Below, in pieces: positions 1 to 8,852 of a stretch of DNA of 33,834 nt (position 1 is its first letter; every line of letters begins with the position of its first letter). The notes below the pieces were generated by a model. It did no database searches. It was not told where the DNA came from and saw only the letters and a program-made list of their open reading frames with translations. The translations under genes were made by a program, and so were the position numbers. Source of the stretch: Rhodanobacter sp. (GTDB lineage: Bacteria > Pseudomonadota > Gammaproteobacteria > Xanthomonadales > Rhodanobacteraceae); contig SCRF01000068.1 of assembly GCA_004322005.1 (NCBI GenBank), positions 1-33,834 on the forward strand, written 5' to 3'.

Positions 1-117
1 TGGACAGTGATATTCAAAATGGAAAATATAAAAAAGACGGATACGCATGAAAAGTCCGGATCGGACCAAGCTAACCTGGCAGCCGAAAGTTGCAGTAATG
101 GTTCCATTTCCGCTTAG
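1..117 (+). CDS. Possible 3' end of an upstream gene (partial), or nothing
   Basis: A reading frame is open from the first base to a TAG at 115-117. An internal ATG at 19 would give a 32-residue peptide, so this may be the tail of a gene entering from the left or a chance frame. The encoded stretch is Lys/Asp/Ser-rich and matches no family I recognise. The DNA here is clearly more AT-rich than the rest of the window. From 118 to 359 I see no gene, only the AT-rich leader of the next gene with no hexamers I would defend. Confidence 0.2.
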   Translation, partial: WTVIFKMENIKKTDTHEKSGSDQANLAAESCSNGSISA

Positions 118-359
118 GGCACATCGGATAACCACGGAATGGCAGTTTCACATACTCCGGTGGCGAATATCCTGAACAACCTGAATATCGAAATGCATCG
201 TTTGTGACGATTGTCTCATGGTCGTCATGCATTTTTTACATGGCTGTCACGCTTTTCAATTAAAGGCGTCATTTTTTTTCAGGTATCCGGTTGGCGGGCA
301 TTTTATATGGCCGCTCATAACCATTTCAATCATTCCGTACATGCACAAAGGAGCATTCC

Positions 360-1754
360 ATGTTGAAGCACAGATCGTTGTGGTGTTCGATTGTTGCCGT
401 ACTGGTTGGAACGACAGGGGTGGCGTCGGCGTCCCCCCAAGGCATTTTCAACCATTCGGCAATGCTTCCGGCGGAGCACGAGACGCTCGCGGCGACTCCG
501 TATTCGAGCAGCGGGCATTGCGGCGTCGAACGCTGGTCGGTAAAGACCGGCACTGATCCCGATGCGTCTCTGGTCGATATAAGCAACCCGGTCCCGAGTA
601 CCATCAGTTACCTGGCGTCGTTGACGGCGCCGAGCAGTCCGCCGCTCGATGCCCGCGTGCAGCCAACCGAAACCACCACCTTCGTGCTCGATGCGACCCT
701 GGTCGAATACAAGCTGGAGGACGACTCGGACTACCACCTGGTTCTCAAGGATGCCCAGGGCAACACGATGATCGCGGAGATTCCCGATCCGGCCTGCGTG
801 GGGGCCGGCAGTCCCCTGGCGCCCGGCATTCAGAGCGCGCGCAGCGAGTTCGACGCCATGTACACCGCCACAACCAGTTTCCACACGGTGAACGTCCCGG
901 TTGAAATCAAGGGTGTCGGATTCTTCGATTTCCTGCATGGACAGACCGGCGTCGCGCCGAACGGGATCGAGCTGCATCCCGTGCTTGATATCGTGTTCAA
1001 TCCGTCAAGCATTGGCGGCGATGTGCCGCCGGTGGCGAATTTCAGCGATTCCATCAATGGCCTGATCGTGGCGTTTACCAACGCGTCCACAGACAGTGAC
1101 GGGACCGTGGTGTCCAGTGCCTGGAACTTCGGTGACGGGAGCACCTCCACGGCGACCAGTCCGAACCACGCCTACGCCCTGGGCGGCACCTACAACGTCT
1201 CGCTCACCGTGACCGACAATGGCGGCAAGACCAACGCCCTGACCAAGTCGATCGTGCTGTCGTCGGGCAGCGGCGGCAGCCAGCTGCTCGGCAACACCGG
1301 ATTCGAGAGCGGCACGGCTGCGCCATGGTCGATCAGCGCCGGTGTGCTGTGTACCAACAGCAGTTGCTCCGGTGAAACGGCCCACGCCGGCTCGGGCTTT
1401 GCGTGGCTGGACGGTTATGGCAGCGCGCACGTGGACACGGCGTCGCAAGCAGTCGCGATACCGTCTGGCAACACCAGTGCGACACTGTCGTTCTGGTTGC
1501 ATATCGATACCGCCGAGACCACGACAAGTCGTGCCTACGACACCCTGAAAGTTCAGGTGTTCGATACCTCGGGCACTCTGCTGGGCACGGCGGCCCAGTT
1601 CTCCAACCTCGATGCCGCGTCCGGATATCAGCAGCACAGCGTGAACATGGACGCCTATATCGGGAAGGCGGTGACGCTGAAATTCATCGGCACGGAGGAT
1701 TCCATCGATCAGACCTCGTTCGTGCTCGATGACGTCGACTTGAACGTGAAATAG
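360..1754 (+). CDS. Secreted PKD-domain protein with C-terminal jelly-roll-like domain
   Basis: This 464-residue protein begins with a signal peptide (basic MLKHR, hydrophobic core 8-22, likely cut after A24), so it is exported. Residues about 45-215 form a domain containing YKLEDDSDYHLVL, MIAEIPDP and GVGFFDFLHG. I have seen this type in secreted bacterial proteins but cannot name a function; C54 and C146 could form a disulfide. Residues about 223-300 are a PKD domain (PPVANF, then WNFGDGSTS, then GGTYNVSLTVTD), a beta-sandwich common in surface and secreted proteins. Residues about 308-464 start LLGNTGFESG and end in a DDVDL strand, the pattern of carbohydrate-binding-like or MAM-like jelly rolls. 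The start follows AAAGGAG seven bases upstream. It is a single-gene unit closed by the terminator at 1773-1805. Role unknown; polysaccharide binding or an extracellular matrix role is only a guess. Confidence 0.85.
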   Translation: MLKHRSLWCSIVAVLVGTTGVASASPQGIFNHSAMLPAEHETLAATPYSSSGHCGVERWSVKTGTDPDASLVDISNPVPSTISYLASLTAPSSPPLDARVQPTETTTFVLDATLVEYKLEDDSDYHLVLKDAQGNTMIAEIPDPACVGAGSPLAPGIQSARSEFDAMYTATTSFHTVNVPVEIKGVGFFDFLHGQTGVAPNGIELHPVLDIVFNPSSIGGDVPPVANFSDSINGLIVAFTNASTDSDGTVVSSAWNFGDGSTSTATSPNHAYALGGTYNVSLTVTDNGGKTNALTKSIVLSSGSGGSQLLGNTGFESGTAAPWSISAGVLCTNSSCSGETAHAGSGFAWLDGYGSAHVDTASQAVAIPSGNTSATLSFWLHIDTAETTTSRAYDTLKVQVFDTSGTLLGTAAQFSNLDAASGYQQHSVNMDAYIGKAVTLKFIGTEDSIDQTSFVLDDVDLNVK

Positions 1755-1772
1755 GGTACGAGCCGCTTCAGT

Positions 1773-1805
1773 GCCGCCGCCAGCAGTCCGCTGACGGCGG
1801 CTTTT
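1773..1805 (+). terminator. Rho-independent terminator of the PKD gene
   Basis: GCCGCCG (1773-1779) pairs with CGGCGGC (1795-1801). After one mismatch the stem continues CAGC/GCTG around an AGTCC loop, and TTTT follows at 1802-1805. It starts 18 bases after the stop codon. An overlapping perfect 10-bp inverted repeat (1789-1798 with 1806-1815) could form an alternative hairpin for the convergent transporter transcript, but that strand lacks a T-run. Confidence 0.7.
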
Positions 1806-1832
1806 GCCGTCAGCGAACAGCTGGCGCACGGT

Positions 1833-3158
1833 TCAGCCGGCGGCTGCCGGTTCCGCTGCGGCCGCACTGCGCACCCGCAGCACCAGCACGGCGGCGATCA
1901 GCAGGCCCAGGCCGCCCAGGCGGATCACGTTCTCCGGGTTGTCGCCCAGCACGCGGTGATACAGCAGGGGGATGGTGACGATCTGCAGCAGCATGGGCAG
2001 CACGATGAAGCCGTTGAAGATGCCCATGTAGACGCCGACGCGATCGGCCGGAATGTTGCCGGCGAGCATCGCGTAGGGGTTGCCCATCATGCTGGCCCAG
2101 CTCAGGCCCAGCCCCAGCATCGGCACGAACAGCAGCCACGGCTCGTGGATCAGCGGCAGGCTGAGCAATCCCAGGCCGCCCAGCGTCAGGCAGGCCGAGT
2201 GCAGCCGTTGCGGCCCCATCCTGCGCGCCAGCGGCATCATCGCGATCGCCGCGGCAAAGGCGATGAAGTTGTAGAAGCCGCCGATGCGGCCGGTGATCAG
2301 CACCGCCTGGCCGAAACCCGGCGTGGTCGCGTCGGTGCTGCCGTACAGCGTGTGCGCCAGCGACAGGGTGATGTATTCCCAGTAGCAGAACATCGCGTAC
2401 CACTGGAACAGCATCATCACCGCCAGCTGGCGCATCGTGGCCGGCATCTCGCGCAGGGCGGTGACGATCTCGCGCAGCGTGGCACTGGCCGATCGCGGCG
2501 CCGCGCGCATGCGTGCGCGCTCGGGTTCATCCAGCGGCAGCTCGGGCGTGGTCCAGACCGACCAGCCGATCGACGCCACCGAGAACACCGCGCCGACCAC
2601 GAACGCGGTGACCACCGCGTACGGGATCCCGTGTGCGGTGCCCGATGCCATGTTCATGCCCAGCATCACCAGCAGCGACGGGGTGAGGTAGGCCAGCGTC
2701 TGCGACAGCCCGGTGAACGCGCTCTGGGTCAGAAAGCCCACCGCGTGCTGCGAACTGTCCAGGCGGTCGCTGACGAAGGCCCGGTAGGGTTCCATCGTCA
2801 CGTTGTTGCCGGCGTCCAGGATCCACAGCAGGCTGGCCGCCACCCACAGCGCGGGACTGAACGGCATCGCCAGCAGGCACAGGCTGCAGATCAGCGCGCC
2901 GATCAGGAAGTACGGCGTGCGCCGGCCCCAGCGACTGTCGGTGCGGTCGCTCATCGCGCCGATCAGCGGCTGCACCAGCAGCCCGGTGATCGGTCCGGCC
3001 AGCCACAGGTAGGGCAGGCTGGCGTCGTGCGCGCCCAGGTATTTGTAGATCGGGCTCATGTTGCTCTGCTGCAGGCCGAAGCTGAACTGGATGCCGAAGA
3101 AGCCGACATTCATGTTCAGGATCTGCCAGAAGCGCAGGCGGGGCTTGGGCTTGGACAT
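1833..3158 (-). CDS. suxC: MFS sugar (sucrose) transporter, SuxC-like
   Basis: A 441-residue polytopic inner-membrane protein of the major facilitator superfamily with about twelve hydrophobic segments. The loop after the second segment reads [14 protein letters not shown], the family's conserved D-R-x-G-R-R signature. Pairs such as FNG in the distal half and the overall pattern resemble the sucrose/GPH-like transporters of xanthomonad sux loci. It is the last gene of the sux operon; its ATG at 3158 follows GGGATAAGTCC and lies 4 bases after the fructokinase stop. An in-frame extension upstream to 3296 reads through fructokinase sequence and lacks transporter character, so I reject it. Inferred role: moving sucrose that has crossed the outer membrane into the cytoplasm for amylosucrase. 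The substrate rests on context; the fold is clear. Confidence 0.88.
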   Translation of the reverse strand: MSKPKPRLRFWQILNMNVGFFGIQFSFGLQQSNMSPIYKYLGAHDASLPYLWLAGPITGLLVQPLIGAMSDRTDSRWGRRTPYFLIGALICSLCLLAMPFSPALWVAASLLWILDAGNNVTMEPYRAFVSDRLDSSQHAVGFLTQSAFTGLSQTLAYLTPSLLVMLGMNMASGTAHGIPYAVVTAFVVGAVFSVASIGWSVWTTPELPLDEPERARMRAAPRSASATLREIVTALREMPATMRQLAVMMLFQWYAMFCYWEYITLSLAHTLYGSTDATTPGFGQAVLITGRIGGFYNFIAFAAAIAMMPLARRMGPQRLHSACLTLGGLGLLSLPLIHEPWLLFVPMLGLGLSWASMMGNPYAMLAGNIPADRVGVYMGIFNGFIVLPMLLQIVTIPLLYHRVLGDNPENVIRLGGLGLLIAAVLVLRVRSAAAAEPAAAG

Positions 3159-3162
3159 GGAC

Positions 3163-4125
3163 TTATCCCGGCGGCGGCGCGGTGGTGACGGCCGCTGCGG
3201 CCAGGCCCAGGCGGGTGCGCCAGGGTTGATACAGCGCGGTATCCGCCGGCAGCGCACCGCGCCAGCCGCAGCTGAGGCTGGCGAACGCCACGGCATCGGC
3301 CAGTGCTGCCGCGAGCGGCCGCTGCAGCAGCAGGCCGGCCAGCATCAGCGCGCTGAAGGCGTCGCCGGCACCGACCGTGTCGCGCAGGTGCGGCACCGGC
3401 GACGTCGGCGCGCGGGCCACGCAACAGCCGGTTGCATCCCACGCGGCGGCGCCATCGGCACCATGGCTGACCAGCACGTGGCGTGCGTCGAAGCGTGCGC
3501 ACAGCCGCGCCATCGCGGCATGCTGCTCGCCTTCGGCCGGCACGCCCGGGATCGGCGGCAGCTGCAGCCAGCCCAGCATCAGGTCGAGTTCCGCGTCGCT
3601 CAGCTTCAGCACCTCGATCCCCTGCAGCATATCCAGGATTACCTGCGCCGACGGGCCGGCCTGGCGCCAGTTCAGATCGACGAACGCGCGCCGTGGCCGG
3701 TCGGCGCGCAGCGCCGTCAACGCCTGCCGGCTGGCTGGCTCACGCAACGCCAGCGTACCGAAATACAGCCAGCCCGGCGCCGTGGTGCCGGCAGCGGCCT
3801 GCACCGCGGCCGCCGCCTCGATGCGGTCGAACGCCTGCCCGGCGGGAATCTCGAACACATGGCCGCCTTCGCGCTCGCACACGTCCACCCGTGCGCTGCG
3901 CTGTTCGAGCTGCGCCGCCTGCAGCGACAGCCCGAAGCGCGCCGCGGTGTCGCGCAGCAACCGGCCGGCCTCGTCGTGGCCAAGCCGGGTGATCATCAGC
4001 GGCGGCAGCCCCAGCGCAGCGAGATGGCAGGCCACGTTGAACGGGGCGCCGCCCGGCAGCAGCACACTGCCGAAAGCGTCGACCAGCGCTTCGCCGAAAA
4101 CGACGGCCGCGGCTTGCTCAGACAT
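3163..4125 (-). CDS. PfkB-family fructokinase
   Basis: A 320-residue sugar kinase of the ribokinase/PfkB family, normal in length. The N-terminus VVFGEALVDAF and GGAPFNVACHLAALG (25-39) form the substrate-binding signature. DTVGAGDAF (249-257) is the second PfkB signature; D255 is the catalytic base and GAG forms the anion hole. It phosphorylates a sugar with ATP. Next to amylosucrase, which releases fructose from sucrose, fructose is the obvious substrate, giving fructose 6-phosphate for glycolysis. The ATG at 4125 lies inside the end of the amylosucrase gene (8-base overlap), implying translational coupling. Upstream in-frame codons to 4269 encode amylosucrase sequence in another frame and are rejected. 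Other PfkB substrates cannot be excluded from sequence alone. Confidence 0.9.
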   Translation of the reverse strand: MSEQAAAVVFGEALVDAFGSVLLPGGAPFNVACHLAALGLPPLMITRLGHDEAGRLLRDTAARFGLSLQAAQLEQRSARVDVCEREGGHVFEIPAGQAFDRIEAAAAVQAAAGTTAPGWLYFGTLALREPASRQALTALRADRPRRAFVDLNWRQAGPSAQVILDMLQGIEVLKLSDAELDLMLGWLQLPPIPGVPAEGEQHAAMARLCARFDARHVLVSHGADGAAAWDATGCCVARAPTSPVPHLRDTVGAGDAFSALMLAGLLLQRPLAAALADAVAFASLSCGWRGALPADTALYQPWRTRLGLAAAAVTTAPPPG

Positions 4126-6049
4126 GGCCGCGCACCCGCCACAGCGTTGCCCAGGGCTGCAGTGTGCGGGTCGTCGTGCCGGTGCCCGCGACGCCGCTGG
4201 AAAACAGATCCGACCAGCCTTGTCCCGCGTCCAGCCCGGCAAGATCGAGCGCTGCGTCGTTCGTCGCAAAGTTGAAGATGCCCAGCGCCCTGTCGCCGCG
4301 GCGCACGATGAGCAGTCCGGGATCGGCGTGGTCCACCACGCTCACCCCGGCATCGGCCGGCCAGTGGCGGTGCCGGCGCGCGGCGACCAGCGCGGTCAGC
4401 GCGGTGAAGGTCGCCGCCGGCACGCCGCGGCCGGCAGCCAGCGCATCCAGCGCCGCTGCCGACAGCAACGGACGTTGCAGCCAGCGACCGTCCTGCGCCA
4501 CCCGTGCGGCGTCCGCCGGAGCGGCATTGTTGTGCTGGCCCAGCTCGTCGCCCATGTAGATCAGCGGCACCGCGCCGACCCAGAAGGCCAGCGCATGCAG
4601 CAACACGTAGCGGCGCAGCGCGGCCGGATCGACCGCGCCAAGCGGATCGTCGGACAGCCCGACCAGCGCCGCGGTCATGCCGTTGCTGCCGTGCACGGCG
4701 TCGTCGCCGGGGGTCTGGAACGCCGCCCCGCGGGCGAAGCTGCCGGGCGTGCGGCCTTCGAGGAACGCCGCCGCCTTGCCGATGCGGCGAGCGAAGTCGC
4801 CGCCGGCCGCCGCGACCTGCGGCCGCAGCACGCCCCACACGATGTCGTCGTGGCAGCGCACGTAGGTGATCCAGCCGGCCGCCGCGGGCGGTGCCGGCGT
4901 CTGCGCCAGCAACTGCCGCGGCAGTTCGGCATGGCCTTCGGCCAGCGCTGCCCAGGCCGAAGCCATCAGGCCGCTGTGATAGGCCAGCTGGCATTCCCGG
5001 CCCTGCAGTTCGCCGCGGCCGAAATAGGCGGAGACCTGTTCGGTGGGCACGATCGCCTCGGCCTTCAGCAGCACGCCGGGCGCCACCAGCTGCACGCAGG
5101 CGCGCAACGCGGCGAGGATCCGGTGCACTTCCGGCTCATTCACGCAGCGGGTGCCCAGCCGCTTCCACAGGTACGGCGCCGAATCGAGCCGGAACACCTC
5201 CACGCCGCGGTTGGCCAGCTGCAGCAGTACCCGCCCGATCGCCGCGAACACCGGCGGATGGGCGAAGTTGAGATCCCACTGGAACGGATAGAAGGTGGTC
5301 CACACCCAGCCGCCCATCGCCGGCACATGGGTGAAATTGCCCGGCGCTGCCTGCGGAAACACCTGGCCGAGCGTCCTCTCGTAGGCGTCGGGCAGCTGCC
5401 GGTCGGGGAACACGTGAAAGAACGCGCGCATCGCCGGGTCGCCGGCCGCCGCTGCCTGCGCCCAGGCATGCTCGTCGGCAACGTGGTTGAGCACCAGGTC
5501 CGCGCACAGGCTGATACCCGCCTCGCGCAGCCGGGCGGTCAAGGCGTCCAGATCGTCCATGCGGCCCAGCGCCGGTTCGATCTCCTCGAAGCTGGCCACC
5601 GCGAAGCCGCCGTCGCTGTCGCCCTGGCGGGCACGCAGGAACGGCAGCAGGTGCAGGTAGTCCACGCCCAGCTCGCGCAGGTGGTCGATCCGCTGGCCGA
5701 CCCCGGCGAGGGTGCCGCCGAAGCGGTCCACGTAGGCCGAGTAGCCGACCATGCGCTGGCGCACGAACCAGTCCGGGCGTGCCGCGCGGCGGCCGTCGAG
5801 CGCGGTCAGCGCCGCCGGGCGCGCGGCCGCCAGCCGGCCCAGCTCGGCACAGAACCGGGCCAGCCAGGTGTCGAAGCCGGCGGTGTGCCCGTACAGTGCG
5901 GACAACTCGCGGACCAGAATCTTGCCGGCACTGTCGAAGCGCCGTGCGGCACTGCGGCGGCGGGCGCGGGGCAGCATCGCCAGATACTGCCGCCGCGCGT
6001 CGTCGTGGCTCCCGTCGGCATCGCTGCCGGTGTCGGCCGCTGCCGTCAC
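4118..6049 (-). CDS. suxB: Amylosucrase (GH13 family), SuxB-like
   Basis: A 643-residue cytoplasmic glucosyltransferase that splits sucrose, adds the glucose to an alpha-1,4-glucan and releases fructose. It aligns by eye along its length with Neisseria amylosucrase (636 residues). The nucleophile is D289 in FRLDSAPYLWK, the acid/base E331 in LKAEAIV and the third carboxylate D401 in VRCHDDIVW. GDSDGGFAV (143-151) carries the conserved pocket aspartate, and WTTFYPFQWDLNF is also typical. There is no signal peptide. I chose the GTG at 6049, which overlaps the receptor stop as GTGA and gives the family length. The frame stays open to 6988, but that part runs antiparallel-free through receptor coding sequence and shows no GH13 features. 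It lies between the sucrose receptor and fructokinase, as expected for a sucrose operon. Confidence 0.95.
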   Translation of the reverse strand: MTAAADTGSDADGSHDDARRQYLAMLPRARRRSAARRFDSAGKILVRELSALYGHTAGFDTWLARFCAELGRLAAARPAALTALDGRRAARPDWFVRQRMVGYSAYVDRFGGTLAGVGQRIDHLRELGVDYLHLLPFLRARQGDSDGGFAVASFEEIEPALGRMDDLDALTARLREAGISLCADLVLNHVADEHAWAQAAAAGDPAMRAFFHVFPDRQLPDAYERTLGQVFPQAAPGNFTHVPAMGGWVWTTFYPFQWDLNFAHPPVFAAIGRVLLQLANRGVEVFRLDSAPYLWKRLGTRCVNEPEVHRILAALRACVQLVAPGVLLKAEAIVPTEQVSAYFGRGELQGRECQLAYHSGLMASAWAALAEGHAELPRQLLAQTPAPPAAAGWITYVRCHDDIVWGVLRPQVAAAGGDFARRIGKAAAFLEGRTPGSFARGAAFQTPGDDAVHGSNGMTAALVGLSDDPLGAVDPAALRRYVLLHALAFWVGAVPLIYMGDELGQHNNAAPADAARVAQDGRWLQRPLLSAAALDALAAGRGVPAATFTALTALVAARRHRHWPADAGVSVVDHADPGLLIVRRGDRALGIFNFATNDAALDLAGLDAGQGWSDLFSSGVAGTGTTTRTLQPWATLWRVRGHV

Positions 6050-8580
6050 AGGCGATAGTTCCAGCTCACCGACACGGTACGGCCGAGAATCGAGCGGGCC
6101 GTGTTCAGGCCGTTGGCCTGCACCGAAACCGGGCTCTGGTCGATCTCGGTCAGGCCGGTCTGGTTGAACACGTTTTCGGCGTGCAGCGATATCGTCATGC
6201 GGTCGCTGAGGTCGTAGCTGCCGAACACGTTCACCTGCGCGTATGCCGGCTGCACCAGTCCGTTCGGGTTGCTGGCGTAGGACTGCGTGGTGCCGATGAC
6301 CGTCGCGCCCACCATGAACCGGTCGAGGAAGCGGTAGCTCGGGCTCAGCTGGTAGACCCAGTTGGCCTGGCGCTGCGGCACGCCGCCCACGTTGGCCGGC
6401 GTGATCTGGTCGCGGGTGATCCGCGAGTGGGTGTAGGTCGCGCCGCCGCGCACGCTGAAGTTGCCGTAGTCGACCGAGCCTTCCAGCTCCACGCCGTAGG
6501 AGCGGTAGTTGCGGCTGATCAGGGTCGAGGTCTGCGAGGTCACATCCTGGTTCTGCTCCTGGGTCGTGGCGTAGAAGCCGGTGACGAACAGGCTGGTGTG
6601 GCGGGTGCTCCACTTCACGCCCAGTTCGTCCTGCTTGACCTGGTTTACCGCCACGCCCTGCGGCGCGTCGCCGTTGGCGTTGAGCCCGCCGCCGAACAGC
6701 AGGCGGTCGGCGTTGAAACGGGCGCCGCGGCTGGTGCGGGCGAACAGGGCCAGGTCGGTGCTCAGCAGGTAATTGGCGCCGAAGGTGTATTCCAGCTTGT
6801 GCTTGGTATAGCTGATCGGGCTGGCGGCAAGGTTGTTGACCACCGGCACCGTCTGTTCGGGCACCGAGATGACGCCGTCGCCATTGACGTCCATGACCTT
6901 GGTGCCGGTGGCGCCGGCGTAAGTCCCGCTGGCCCGCATATGGTCGTAGCGCAGACCCGCGTCGAAGCGCCAGGCGCCGGGTTCCCACGACAGCGAGAGA
7001 TACGGCGAGCTCATCGTGTAACGCGCGTCGTACGAGCGGACGCAGCAGTTGCCCCAGTAAGGCGTGCCATAGGCCACCAGGCCGTGCTCGGTGACCGGGT
7101 TGCCATTGGCGTCGTAGACGTCCAGCAGCGATGCCTTGTAACCCTGCACGGTCTCCAGGTAGGTGTTCCAGTGCCAGTCCTGCCGGATGCTCTGGCGCGA
7201 ACGGTAGTAACCCAGCTCCAGGTCCACCGGGCCGCTGTCCAGGTCGAACGAGCGCTTGAGGGAAACGTTGTTGGTGATGTTGCCCATGTCCGGCAGCGAC
7301 ACGTTGAACAGGTGCACGCGGGTGGCCAGGCCATTGCCGCCGACCGAAGCCGCATTCGCCACCTGGCCGGCCTGCGGGCCGGTCGCGTAGCGCAGCGTGG
7401 CGCCGGCGCCGCCGATCTCCTGGGCCAGCGTCGCGGCGGTGTTGACCTCGGCCGGATAGGGTCCGACGAAGTCGCCGCTGTTGTCGGCCACGCGGAACTG
7501 CTCGTGCAGCGTCCAGTGGTCGTCCAGGCTGAACTGGCCCTCGCCGCCGAAGGCGCTCACCTTGGAGTGGTAGCCGTCGGCGATGTTGGTGACGATCGGG
7601 TTGCCGGACGCGTTCAACGCCAGGTCGCGCTGGAAGTAGGGCGACTGCAATACGCCGTTGGTGACACTGAAGCCGGGCAGCGAGCCCACGCTGGGGTCGC
7701 TGTTGCTGCCGGAGATGCGCACCGGCACGGGCAGGTACACCGCGGAATGGTCGTCCAGGTACTGGAAGCTGGCGCGCAGGAAGCCGCCGTCGATGTCGTG
7801 CGTGAGGTTGCCCATCAGCTGGCCGCCGGACTGGGCGTTGTAGCCGACGTCCTTCTGGCCGTCGCCATCGCGCAGGAAGCCGCCGATGTGGAAGCGGGTC
7901 GTGGCGCTGACCGGTTCGCCGTAATCGAAATCCAGCCGCTGGCTGTTGTAGTCGAGGCCGGCGGTAAGGCCGATGTTGCCGCCCTTTTCCTCGCCGGTCT
8001 TGGTGATGAAGTTGATGATCGCGCCGGGCGCGTTGCTGGCGAACACCGAGGACGAACCGCCGCGCACCACCTCGACGTGATCGAGGTTGTAGTCCGGCCG
8101 CAGGAAGGTGTCGGGCGTGGCAAAGGCGATATCGCCGAATTCGAGCACGGGCATGCCGTCGACCTGGTACTGCACGAACTTGCCGCCGCCGGAGGCCACC
8201 GGCAGGCCGCGAACGGAGACGTTCGCGTTGCCGTCGCCACCGGACGATTCGGCGCGGATGCCCGGAATGTCGCGCAGGATGTCGGCCGCGTTCTGGGCGC
8301 CGCTGTCGATGATCTGATCCGCCTCCAGCGTGCTGACGGAAATGCTCGATCCCATCTTGCTGACCGCCGAGGGCGATGCGGTGACCACCATCTGGTTGAG
8401 GTTCACCGCCTTGGCCTGGTCCGCCTTCGCCGGAGCCTTGCCGTTGTCCCTGGTGGCGGCCTTGCCCGCCGTGGACGTTGCCTGGCTGCCGGTTTCGTTC
8501 TGGGCCATCGCGGCCGCCGGCAACAGTGCCAGCATCACGGCGACGGCAAGAGTGTGCTTGCGTAGAGCGTCGAATTTCAT
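6046..8580 (-). CDS. suxA: TonB-dependent outer-membrane receptor for sucrose, SuxA-like
   Basis: An 844-residue outer-membrane active transporter. The signal peptide runs to about A26 (LALLPAAAMA). A TonB-box-like LNQMVVTA lies at 61-68, followed by a plug domain of about 70-195 (DILRDIPGIRAE, VSVRGLP, VEVVRGGSSSVF, NFITKTG). The rest is a 22-strand-type barrel ending in SVSWNYRL, with the aromatic residue near the C-terminus that outer-membrane proteins use for assembly. An extracellular-type loop holds a perfect EF-hand-like 12-mer (D564 to E575). Another loop has vicinal cysteines C512-C513. The ATG at 8580 has GGGGAG eight bases upstream. First gene of the sux operon, downstream of a LacI-type operator. 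Sucrose as ligand is inferred from its neighbours. Confidence 0.93.
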   Translation of the reverse strand: MKFDALRKHTLAVAVMLALLPAAAMAQNETGSQATSTAGKAATRDNGKAPAKADQAKAVNLNQMVVTASPSAVSKMGSSISVSTLEADQIIDSGAQNAADILRDIPGIRAESSGGDGNANVSVRGLPVASGGGKFVQYQVDGMPVLEFGDIAFATPDTFLRPDYNLDHVEVVRGGSSSVFASNAPGAIINFITKTGEEKGGNIGLTAGLDYNSQRLDFDYGEPVSATTRFHIGGFLRDGDGQKDVGYNAQSGGQLMGNLTHDIDGGFLRASFQYLDDHSAVYLPVPVRISGSNSDPSVGSLPGFSVTNGVLQSPYFQRDLALNASGNPIVTNIADGYHSKVSAFGGEGQFSLDDHWTLHEQFRVADNSGDFVGPYPAEVNTAATLAQEIGGAGATLRYATGPQAGQVANAASVGGNGLATRVHLFNVSLPDMGNITNNVSLKRSFDLDSGPVDLELGYYRSRQSIRQDWHWNTYLETVQGYKASLLDVYDANGNPVTEHGLVAYGTPYWGNCCVRSYDARYTMSSPYLSLSWEPGAWRFDAGLRYDHMRASGTYAGATGTKVMDVNGDGVISVPEQTVPVVNNLAASPISYTKHKLEYTFGANYLLSTDLALFARTSRGARFNADRLLFGGGLNANGDAPQGVAVNQVKQDELGVKWSTRHTSLFVTGFYATTQEQNQDVTSQTSTLISRNYRSYGVELEGSVDYGNFSVRGGATYTHSRITRDQITPANVGGVPQRQANWVYQLSPSYRFLDRFMVGATVIGTTQSYASNPNGLVQPAYAQVNVFGSYDLSDRMTISLHAENVFNQTGLTEIDQSPVSVQANGLNTARSILGRTVSVSWNYRL

Positions 8581-8678
8581 GGTGTCTCCCCGTAGTGGTG
8601 ATCGCGCAGACCGTGGTGCTGTTGCCCGTGTGTTCCGGACACGCGTGGTCTGGTCACGGCCACCATCTTCGAATTCAA

Positions 8679-8692
8679 TGCAATCGATTGCA
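8679..8692. promoter_or_regulatory. LacI-family operator upstream of the sux operon
   Basis: TGCAATCGATTGCA is a perfect 14-bp palindrome with the central CG and TTGCA half-sites typical of LacI-family operators. It lies about 99 bases upstream of the receptor ATG, between the regulator gene and the operon it should control. A weaker TTGCAA-like site, TGGCAACGTTTGCA at 8771-8784, could be a second operator but is imperfect. Related half-sites (TGCAA) recur at 8701 and 8721. Confidence 0.7.
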
Positions 8693-8852
8693 ATACGCAC
8701 TGCAACACGATCAAAAGCCATGCAATAAAAGGAAAGTTAATCGAATCGAGTAAACATCTACATCAAATTATGGCAACGTTTGCACGCCAACCGGCAGGCA
8801 TGCGCCATCGCGCCCCGTCAGACCGGTGGCCGGGCGCTCATGTTGCGCTGCG

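Noticed and set aside
3377-6058. 893-residue open frame on the + strand
   Set aside because: It lies antisense to fructokinase and amylosucrase, is Arg/Gln/Ala-rich without any motif, and is a by-product of high GC.
6050-6988. N-terminal extension of the amylosucrase frame upstream of 6049
   Set aside because: This part overlaps the receptor gene in another frame, has no GH13 features, and the GTG at 6049 already gives the usual family length.
8771-8789. Second LacI operator TGGCAACGTTTGCACGCCA
   Set aside because: The symmetry is imperfect and half-site spacing differs from the site at 8679; kept only as a possibility in that entry.
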